DNA of 64,000 nucleotides from Lysobacter gummosus (GTDB taxonomy: Bacteria > Pseudomonadota > Gammaproteobacteria > Xanthomonadales > Xanthomonadaceae). Below the pieces are notes generated by a model. The model was not told where the DNA came from. It saw nothing but the letters and a program-made list of their open reading frames with translations, and did no database searches. A program made the translations under genes and the position numbers. The stretch is taken from positions 372,001-436,000 of the forward strand of contig NZ_CP011131.1 of assembly GCF_001442805.1 (NCBI RefSeq), read 5' to 3'. Numbering within the stretch: the stretch's first letter is position 1; the number at the start of each line of letters is the position of its first letter. Positions 45,601 to 52,172 of the stretch are shown one piece after another.

Positions 45601-47999
45601 ACCGCGAAGGCTACGAGAAGGGCATCCACGATCACGACGCCACGCTGATCGTGCAGGCCTTGCTGCCGCTGCGCGACAGCGCCGGCAGTCTGGCCTTCGA
45701 ACCGGCCGCGCGCGCCTGGGCGGCGCTGTTCTGGTCGCACACCGGCGAGCAGGGCGAGGCGGCGCAATGGCCCGAACACGCGCGCACCGCGGCCGATATC
45801 GAGCGCCTGTTCGGCAGCGCGGCCGGGCTGGAAGCGCTGCGTGGCGAAGTCGCCGCGGCGATGAACGCCTATGCGCAGGCGCAGAGCCTGCCGATCGATC
45901 CGGCGCTGACGCCGCGCGCGGCCGAGTACCTGGTGCTGGAGTTGTCGGCCGAGCGTCCGCAGTTCGTCTTCAGCAAATACGCGCAGCAGTTGTTGAACGC
46001 GCTGCGCGAGAAACTGACCGCCGCGCGCATGTGGGACGGCTTCGCCCAGACCCTGGACGGCCTGCGCGAGCGCCCGGCGGCGCGCTGGGCGCTGGCGATG
46101 AACTGGATCGAAGCGATGGCGCGCGGCCCGGAGCTGGCGCCGATCGCCGCTTACGCCGCCGAGGCCGCGACCTTGTTGCTGCTCGACGGCGAGTTCGCGA
46201 AGAAGATCACCGAGACCGAACTCAGCGCCAGCGTGCAGGGCTTGCTCGGCGAGCACCCGCGGGTCAAGGAAGGGCGGATGACGCTGGCGATCGACGACTG
46301 GTCGGCGCGCCTGCGTCACCATCGCGAGCACTTCGTGCCCGGTTTCCAGCGCTATCAGGCCCTGCGCCAGCAGATCGTCGGGCGCGAGCGCCATGCGCTG
46401 CGCCTGGACGAATTCAAGCCGCGGCCGCTGAGCTCGTTCGTGCGCAACAAGCTGATCAACGATGTTTATCTGTCGGTGATCGGCGACAACCTCGCCAAGC
46501 AGATGGGCACGGTCGGCGAGAGCAAGCGCAGCGACCTGATGGGCCTGTTGATGATGATCTCGCCGCCGGGCTACGGCAAAACCACGCTGATGGAATACGT
46601 GGCGCACCGGCTGGGCCTGATCTTCATGAAGATCAACGGCCCCGCGCTCGGCCACGAGGTGCGTTCGCTCGATCCGGCCCAGGCGCCGGACGCGACCTCG
46701 CGCCAGGAACTGGAAAAACTCAACCTGGCCCTGGAAATGGGCAATAACGTGATGCTGTACGTCGATGACATCCAGCACACCCATCCCGAATTCCTGCAGA
46801 AGTTCATTTCCTTGTGCGACGGCACCCGCCGCATCGAGGGCGTGTGGAAAGGCCGCACGCGCACCTACGACATGCGCGGGAAGAAGTTCTGCGTGGTCAT
46901 GGCCGGCAACCCGTACACCGAGTCGGGGGAGGTGTTCAAGATTCCGGACATGCTCGCCAACCGCGCCGACATCTACAACCTCGGCGACGTGGTCGGCGGC
47001 ATGGAGGCCTCGTTCCTGCTGAGCTACATCGAGAACAGCCTGACCTCTAACCCGGTGCTGGCGCCGCTGGCCACGCGCGAGATGGCCGATCTGTACCGCT
47101 TCGTGGACAAGGCCGAAGGCCGCGCGTTCTCGGCCAATGAACTGCGCCACGCCTACAGCGGCGCGGAGATCAACGAGATCGTCGCCACCCTGGAGCGGCT
47201 GATCAAGGTCCGCGACGTGGTCTACAAGGTCAACCAGCAGTACATCGCCAGCGCCGCGCAGGCGCAGAGCTACCGCACCGAGCCGCCGTTCAAGCTGCAG
47301 GGCAGCTATCGCAATATGAACAAGCTGGCCGAGAAGATTTCGCCGGTGATGAACGAGGCCGAGCTGCAGCAGCTGATCGGCGATCACTACCTGGGCGAGG
47401 CGCAGTTGCTGACGGCCGGCGCGGAAGAGAATCTGCTCAAGCTCGGCGAGCTGCGCGGCGTGCTCGACGCCGAACAGAACGCGCGCTGGGCCCAGATCAA
47501 GCGCGATTTCCTGCGCAACAAGGCGATGGGCGCGGGCGAGGCCGATGTCGGCGGACGCGTGGTGGCGCAACTCAACGATCTGGTCGAGAGCGTGCGCGCG
47601 CTCGACAACGCCGCCAGCCGCGCGCCGGCCGCGCCGCCGCCGGTGGAGAATCCGGCGCCGTGGGTGCAGATCGTGGCGCTGCTCGAACGCGTGGCGAAGA
47701 CGCAGGCCAAGCCGCAAGCAGCCGCGCCGGTGGCGACTCCGGCGCCGGACTTCGGCGCTTTGTTGAGTCAGTTGGGGCCGACCTTGCAGCAGGCGTTCGA
47801 TCCCCTGGTCGATCGCCTGCACGACAACTCCGAACGCCAGACCCGGATCAACGAGGCGCTGGTGGAGTTGTTCAAGCATCTGGGTGAGCGCGAAATCGCC
47901 GACGCGCCGACGCGCGCGGCGATGACCGAGCAGCAGCGCGAACTGCAGCGCGCGCTCAACGATTTCGCCGACCGGCTCAACGGCCGCGTGCAGCGCTGA
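42651..47999 (+). CDS. Giant AAA ATPase, DUF3686 type
   Basis: A 1782-residue cytoplasmic protein. The N-terminal 480 residues are rich in beta strands and carry the DUF3686 (labelled ATPase involved in DNA repair) pattern, for example TEDGQGIYREPVADKTQSLD. A coiled coil covers about 500-870, followed by a helical region to about 1250. The AAA module has Walker A PPGYGKTT with Lys1310 and Walker B LYVDDIQ with Asp1372-Asp1373 (an Asp replaces the usual Glu). A Pro/Ala linker and short helical tail end it. The DNA-repair label is weakly founded; its place after PspA and flotillin suggests a membrane-remodelling or surveillance motor. Confidence 0.88.
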   Translation: MAQTKPTAAAGEISNDSAKAAAVDQAVAQGGAYEVLSKRLAEQGLRLRGIADGLNKQRLSEFGGSQMEVIGRFRIRTENNCVARDIVQVGEYLVFGYNVFLGLKKETTVADVFCLYKLVQGPEGYDVTPVDLKGSFLGIDSFVQDFRELYAYYKHTRLIQLIVRDSKLLAAFQIGERITDLRVFRWSVSPDGEVRYIDNRGERDIALPAPFDFEWTRATRDMVVNGRHPHLNILDSVFVETVNGDLTVKIENNTEDGQGIYREPVADKTQSLDDAQVDFAKVGSLILLKILPYREEQWRYLVFNTLTRKVLRLDAIGLACIQLPEDHGIIFPGGYYLQSGEHKSFDQSMDGMRYKRSIRSPNGEDVLYLFYEPEQGRTAMFTYNMIERRLQTPIFGHGYARLEDGRMVIFATESDEPTRVHPMQVWQTPYASDEYAARQPAGNTFMGKIGNAELVRGVSELISLSREIDATEVSAQRYGLLAQNTRRLFDAHHWLSDPNCGDVAPLLREIAATAESVLDEYEKVEGIRSQSDRAMREAQGKQKALLDSLQPENWEKVQEFVDALNGLTAQRGHLLTIREYRYIDVGAIDAMEKTLVAEHERIGAATGAFLAGDKALAPLAERLQALDAQAQQAATVSQLVEPLAQMQAMSGDLDMLSALMATLKVEDATQRTRIVESISQIYAKLNQAKARADQRRKSLGSAESVAQFGAQFTLFGQSIASALSLAQDPEKADEQLSRLMVQLEELESQFGEHEAFLGDILSKREELLETFEAHKQTLLDDRQRKAQAVMDAATRILEGLGRRTARFASADELNAFFAGDALILKLRELAERLRALKDSVKADDVEARLKGARDQAVRALRDRSELFEADGNVIKLGPRHRFSVNTQELDLTLLPRGETLNLHLTGTDFFEPLDNPDLDAARAYWGVSMDSESPQLSRGEYLAGLVIEAALGSRDGLSMDLLRQQLAQPEALARSVRDFAAPRYREGYEKGIHDHDATLIVQALLPLRDSAGSLAFEPAARAWAALFWSHTGEQGEAAQWPEHARTAADIERLFGSAAGLEALRGEVAAAMNAYAQAQSLPIDPALTPRAAEYLVLELSAERPQFVFSKYAQQLLNALREKLTAARMWDGFAQTLDGLRERPAARWALAMNWIEAMARGPELAPIAAYAAEAATLLLLDGEFAKKITETELSASVQGLLGEHPRVKEGRMTLAIDDWSARLRHHREHFVPGFQRYQALRQQIVGRERHALRLDEFKPRPLSSFVRNKLINDVYLSVIGDNLAKQMGTVGESKRSDLMGLLMMISPPGYGKTTLMEYVAHRLGLIFMKINGPALGHEVRSLDPAQAPDATSRQELEKLNLALEMGNNVMLYVDDIQHTHPEFLQKFISLCDGTRRIEGVWKGRTRTYDMRGKKFCVVMAGNPYTESGEVFKIPDMLANRADIYNLGDVVGGMEASFLLSYIENSLTSNPVLAPLATREMADLYRFVDKAEGRAFSANELRHAYSGAEINEIVATLERLIKVRDVVYKVNQQYIASAAQAQSYRTEPPFKLQGSYRNMNKLAEKISPVMNEAELQQLIGDHYLGEAQLLTAGAEENLLKLGELRGVLDAEQNARWAQIKRDFLRNKAMGAGEADVGGRVVAQLNDLVESVRALDNAASRAPAAPPPVENPAPWVQIVALLERVAKTQAKPQAAAPVATPAPDFGALLSQLGPTLQQAFDPLVDRLHDNSERQTRINEALVELFKHLGEREIADAPTRAAMTEQQRELQRALNDFADRLNGRVQR

Positions 48000-48009
48000 G
48001 GGGCGGGCG

Positions 48010-48717
48010 ATGGATTTCGGACAACTCGATCAGAAGCTGCGCGACAGCCTTGCCGATTACGCACTGGACAACGAAGAGAAATTCGAGCTGCGCGAACTGG
48101 GCGGCAGCATCGGCGGCGACCGCGTGCGATATCTGCGCAATCGCGCCTTCGACATGGCCCGCGAGCTGATGTTGGCCGAGCCGCCGCACACGATGGATGC
48201 GCTGCGTTGGCTGGAACAGGTGGTCAAGACCCTGGACGTGGTCGCGGCCGCGCCGGCGGTGGTGTCCAGCGCCTACTTCGCTCCCGGCGACGCCTGCCTG
48301 CGCAAGTTGCGCGAGCTGTGCCGGGCAGCCAGGCGCAGCGTCGCGATCTGCGTCTACACGATTTCCGACGATCGGCTGAGCGAGGAGATTCTCGCCTGCC
48401 ACAAGCGCGGAATCGAAGTGCGGGTGATCAGCGACAACGAGAAGAAGTTCGACGAAGGCAGCGATGTGCTGCGTCTGCGCGAACAGGGCGTGGCGATGCG
48501 GATCGACGACAGCCCGTTCCACATGCACCACAAGTTCGCCCTGTTCGACGGGCGGGTGCTGGCCAACGGCAGTTTCAACTGGACCCGCAGCGCGACCACC
48601 AGCAACGAAGAAAACCTCGTGGTCACCGACGATGCGAATCTGGTGCGGTGTTTTTCCGGACAGTTCGAGGAGCTGTGGGAGAAGTTCGCGCCGGGGGCGA
48701 ATGCGGCGCGGTACTGA
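48010..48717 (+). CDS. Single-HKD phospholipase D-like protein
   Basis: A 235-residue protein without signal peptide. An N-terminal helical segment (1-75) precedes a PLD domain. The HKD motif is His173-x-Lys175...Asp180 (HMHHKFALFDG), followed by LANGSFNWTRSA and SNEENLVV, the hallmark of Nuc/mitoPLD-type enzymes that work as dimers. Such proteins are either nonspecific nucleases or cardiolipin hydrolases. It is 10 bp after the ATPase and ends the operon; as the only evident catalytic effector it is the key to the system's function. Confidence 0.88.
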   Translation: MDFGQLDQKLRDSLADYALDNEEKFELRELGGSIGGDRVRYLRNRAFDMARELMLAEPPHTMDALRWLEQVVKTLDVVAAAPAVVSSAYFAPGDACLRKLRELCRAARRSVAICVYTISDDRLSEEILACHKRGIEVRVISDNEKKFDEGSDVLRLREQGVAMRIDDSPFHMHHKFALFDGRVLANGSFNWTRSATTSNEENLVVTDDANLVRCFSGQFEELWEKFAPGANAARY

Positions 48718-48757
48718 AGTCTTGTGCGGGAGAGAGCGCTTTTGTGGAAGGAAGTGC

Positions 48758-48910
48758 TCTGGTGGGAGGGAGCTTCAGCCCCGATGCTTTTGGCTCAGAT
48801 GATTGAGCGTTCGCCAGTAGCTGGGCTTGTGCTGCGGCATTGCGGCGATTTGAGCGGAAAGCATCGGGGCTAAAGCTCCCTCCCACCAGAGCGCTCCCTC
48901 CCACCAGAGC
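48758..48910. repeat. GGGAGGGAGCTTCAGCCCC repeat pair with tandem duplication
   Basis: Left arm 48758-48791 (TGGTGGGAGGGAGCTTCAGC then CCCGATGCTTTT); right arm from 48858. The right arm ends in an exact 18-bp tandem duplication (48875-48892 and 48893-48910), evidence of recent slippage. Confidence 0.85.
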
Positions 48911-48932
48911 GCTCTTCCGCAAAGGCAGCCGA

Positions 48933-50150
48933 TCAATCCCCACCATGGTTGCGCCGTCTGCGGCTAACGCCACCGCTTTCCGCCAACTCATCCTTCACCG
49001 TCTGGGTGTCCTGCCCCAGCATCGGCGCCGCGAATGGCGCCGGCCCCGGGGTCCGGCCGAACTTGATCGACTGCGCGACCCCGCGATACGGCCCCACCTG
49101 CGGGTGATCGATCACGCCGACGATGCCTTCGGCCACGACCTGCGGATGTTCGAACATGTCCTCGATCCGTCGCGCCGCCGCGCACGGCACCTCATCGCCG
49201 AACAAGGCCTCCCACTGCATCGCCGTGCGCGCCGCCAGCGCCTCGTGCAGGCGCGGCACGATCTCGGCCGCGGCCTGGGCGCGCTTGCGCACGCTGTCGT
49301 AGCGCGGATCGTCGGCCAGTTCGCTCAGGCCGGTCTTCTCGCACAGGCTCTTCCAGAACCGCGCGGTGTTGGCGGAAATATAGATGTGGCCGTCGCGGGT
49401 CGGATGGATGCCGGTGACGCCGCCGGAGCGCATGTCGCGGCCGATGTCCAGGCTCTCGCCCTCGGCCCATATCATCCGCGCCGATTGCATGGTCAAGGCC
49501 GCGCGCAGCAGCGACACGCCGACGAACTGGCCCAGGCCGCTGCGTTCGCGCTCGAACAAGGCCGACGACACGCCTGCGGCGAGCAGGGCCGCGGCGTAGT
49601 AATCGACCACCGAGCCGTAGATGATTTCCGGCGGGCCGCCGCGCGGGCCTTGCAGCGCGCACATGCCGGTCATGGTCTGCAGCACCTGGTCGTAGCCGGC
49701 CTTGTCCTTCATCGGCCCGGTTTCGCCGTAGCCGGTGACCGCGCAATAGATCAGGCGCGGGTTGATCAGCTGCAGGCGTTCGAAATCGATGCCCAGGCGC
49801 TGCGGCACGTTGGGGCGGAAGTTGTGCACCAGCACGTCGGCCTCGCGCACCAGCCGCAGCAGCACGGCGTGGTCGGCGGCCTGCTTGAGATCCAGCACGA
49901 TGCCGCGCTTGCTGCGATTGACGCCGATGAAGGCGCGGCTCTCGCTGGCCAGGGTGGACGGATACTGGCGCAGGTTGTCGCCGTCGGGCGGTTCGATCTT
50001 GATCACGTCCGCGCCCTGGTCGGCGAGCAGCGTGCAACCGAAGGGGCCTGCGATATACGCGCTCAGATCGAGCACGCGGATACCGGCGAGCGGGCCTTGC
50101 GTGGCGCCGCTGCGGTGTTCGCCGGCGAAGTCGGGAGCGTTGGAATCCAT
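48933..50150 (-). CDS. CaiB/BaiF-type CoA transferase (family III)
   Basis: A 405-residue enzyme that moves CoA between carboxylic acids. Start MDSNAPDFAG at 50150; the frame is open to 50246. Typical segments are RVLDLSAYIAGPFGCTLLADQGADVIKIE, the catalytic Asp in KAGYDQVLQTMTG and GVNRSKRGIVLDLK. Substrate unknown (formyl-, succinyl- or acyl-CoA). It is 132 bp after GH127 and may not belong to the sugar operon. Confidence 0.9.
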   Translation of the reverse strand: MDSNAPDFAGEHRSGATQGPLAGIRVLDLSAYIAGPFGCTLLADQGADVIKIEPPDGDNLRQYPSTLASESRAFIGVNRSKRGIVLDLKQAADHAVLLRLVREADVLVHNFRPNVPQRLGIDFERLQLINPRLIYCAVTGYGETGPMKDKAGYDQVLQTMTGMCALQGPRGGPPEIIYGSVVDYYAAALLAAGVSSALFERERSGLGQFVGVSLLRAALTMQSARMIWAEGESLDIGRDMRSGGVTGIHPTRDGHIYISANTARFWKSLCEKTGLSELADDPRYDSVRKRAQAAAEIVPRLHEALAARTAMQWEALFGDEVPCAAARRIEDMFEHPQVVAEGIVGVIDHPQVGPYRGVAQSIKFGRTPGPAPFAAPMLGQDTQTVKDELAESGGVSRRRRNHGGD

Positions 50151-50282
50151 GCGATGCGTCATTCCGGAAGCGGGTGCCTGCGGCAGTTCAACTCTGCGCT
50201 GGCCGGGCGCGGATAAACAGGCAGGTGGCATATGTTCTGGCGCCACAAATTCTTGCTTGGCGCGTGTGCAACGGATGCGAAA

Positions 50283-52169
50283 TCATGCGTTATCGGCCGC
50301 CGCGTCCGCCGCCAGCGGCGACAACGACATCCAGGTCAGGCGCCAGGCGCCATCGACGCGTCCGCCGGCGCAGTAATACGGTTGAAACACCAGCGGCGCG
50401 CGATAGCCCGGGCTCAGTTCGATGCGCGGCAGCGCATGCCCGGCGTCGGGCGGCGACCAGCGCAGCCACTGCGCGGGCGGCGCCTGCGGCAGGCGCAGGG
50501 TTTCTTCCGTCTTGAAGCCGTCGATCAAGCCGCTGGCGTAGACCAGCGGGCCGCAGGTCACGGCGAGGTATTCGTAGTGCAACACTTCCTGCGCGACCGC
50601 GCTGCCGTCGGGCGCACGCGATTCCTGCACGTTGCGGTTGACCGCGACATGCGTGCGCGGCGTCATCGGCAGTTGCAGGGCGATTTCGTCGCCCGGACGC
50701 CACAGGCGCCGCAGCGTGCAATAGTCGCCGGCGACGACGGCCTCATCGACGGCCGCGCCGTTGACCGTAACGCGGGCGCCCTGCGCCCATGACGGAATGC
50801 GCAGCTTCAGCGCGAACCCGGCCTCGCGCTGCGGCTCGACATGCAAACGGATGTCGCCGGTGAACGGATACTGCGTGCGTTGATCGATGGCGACGCCGCC
50901 CGCGGCCGGCAGCGCGATTTGCGCCGAGCCTTCGCCATAAATATTCACCGCGATGGTGTCGGGATCGGCGCGCACATAGGCCACGCCCGGCAATTCCTCC
51001 AGCGCCATCGCGCCGCTGGATTTGCAGCAGCGCCAGTACGTGGTGTGCACGCGGCGTCCGTTCGGAAAGACGTAGTAGCACCAGTCCTCGCCGTTGGGCG
51101 CCTGCGCGCCCAGCAGGTCGTTGTAGGCCGAGCGTTCGATCTCTTCCGCATAGCAGGCCTGTCCGGTGATCGCCAGCAGCTCGCGATTGAGTTGAATCCA
51201 CGCCAGCGTCGAACAGGTTTCGACATAGCCCTGCGGACTGAACACGCCGGCCGGATTGAAGGCTTCGCGCGAACGGTGGGCGACGCCGCCCCAGGGCCCG
51301 CCGCCGAGGGTGAGGTGATGATCGCGGATGCTGCGCCACACCGACTCGACCGCGGTCAGATAATCGGCGTGGCCGCTGACCCGGTACAGCTTGGCCAGGC
51401 CGACCAGATTCCACGCCAGCTGATAGGCCTTGCCGGTCGCGATCCAGGCCGCGTCCACGCCGGCCAGCGCGCGCGTGAGCAAGGCCAGCGGCGGATGCGC
51501 ATCGGCCTGGCCTAGCACGGTCAGGGCCAGATCCAGATAGCTGCGATCGCCGCAGGCCACATACAACTCCACCGCCGGGTCCAGCAGCACCGTCGCCGAC
51601 ATGCCGTGATGGTTGCCCAGTTCGGTGATGTCGATACCGCCAGTGCTCAAGGTGCGCAGGCACAGATCGCCGATCTTGCGTGCGGCATCGAGATAGCGCG
51701 GCTGCGGAAAATGCCGGTGCACTTCCAGCAGGCCCAGGATCAGATAGGCGTGGGTCCAGATGTCCCAGGTGCGCACGCTCGGCGCGCCGTCCCAACTCAG
51801 CGGTGCCGGCGCCTGCTTGCGCATGAAGCGGCGCTCGGGTGCGTAGGTGCCCAGATAACCGTCGGCCTCCTGCGTGGAGACCAGGAAATCCGCGACGCGA
51901 TGCACGCGCGCGCGCAAGTCCGCATCGCCGCTGCGCGCGGCGGCCTTGGCCGCGGCGACCAGCCACTTGCCGGCATGTTCGCCGTACCAGTCGCCTTCCA
52001 GGTTCTGCGCGCGCTGCGCCGGCGCGAAGATCGCGATCGCCGGGCTGGTTTCATCGACGATGAAATGCGACAGGCGGCCGGCGCGGTTGGCGTCCAGCGC
52101 GTCGCCGAGCAGGCCGCGCAGATGGATGTCGGCCGGATCGATCGCGGGATGGAAGTCGTCGCGTGTCAT
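50283..52169 (-). CDS. GH127-family glycosidase (beta-L-arabinofuranosidase-like)
   Basis: A 628-residue (alpha/alpha)6-barrel enzyme of the former DUF1680 family. The zinc-cysteine site is visible: Glu317-T-Cys319 (YVETCSTLAW) and Cys381-Cys382 (YWRCCKSSG) match the E-x-C and CC ligands of HypBA1, where the first Cys of the pair is the nucleophile. No signal peptide, so it works in the cytoplasm on imported oligosaccharides. It starts 3 bp after the preceding gene's stop, a coupled pair. Confidence 0.9.
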   Translation of the reverse strand: MTRDDFHPAIDPADIHLRGLLGDALDANRAGRLSHFIVDETSPAIAIFAPAQRAQNLEGDWYGEHAGKWLVAAAKAAARSGDADLRARVHRVADFLVSTQEADGYLGTYAPERRFMRKQAPAPLSWDGAPSVRTWDIWTHAYLILGLLEVHRHFPQPRYLDAARKIGDLCLRTLSTGGIDITELGNHHGMSATVLLDPAVELYVACGDRSYLDLALTVLGQADAHPPLALLTRALAGVDAAWIATGKAYQLAWNLVGLAKLYRVSGHADYLTAVESVWRSIRDHHLTLGGGPWGGVAHRSREAFNPAGVFSPQGYVETCSTLAWIQLNRELLAITGQACYAEEIERSAYNDLLGAQAPNGEDWCYYVFPNGRRVHTTYWRCCKSSGAMALEELPGVAYVRADPDTIAVNIYGEGSAQIALPAAGGVAIDQRTQYPFTGDIRLHVEPQREAGFALKLRIPSWAQGARVTVNGAAVDEAVVAGDYCTLRRLWRPGDEIALQLPMTPRTHVAVNRNVQESRAPDGSAVAQEVLHYEYLAVTCGPLVYASGLIDGFKTEETLRLPQAPPAQWLRWSPPDAGHALPRIELSPGYRAPLVFQPYYCAGGRVDGAWRLTWMSLSPLAADAAADNA

Positions 52170-52172
52170 CGG

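Noticed and set aside
43292..46747. A 1151-codon frame on the same strand as the ATPase, shifted by one base
   Set aside because: Frame shadow caused by GC bias; Arg/Pro/Gly-rich with no family pattern, and the main frame is intact.
44565..47879. An 1104-codon open frame antisense to the giant ATPase gene
   Set aside because: High GC leaves antisense frames open. The translation is Arg/Gln/His-rich, shows no domain, and the opposite frame has Walker motifs and coiled coils.
48758..48910. CRISPR-like repeat array
   Set aside because: Arms are inverted rather than direct, only one short tandem duplication is present, spacers are absent and no cas gene is near.
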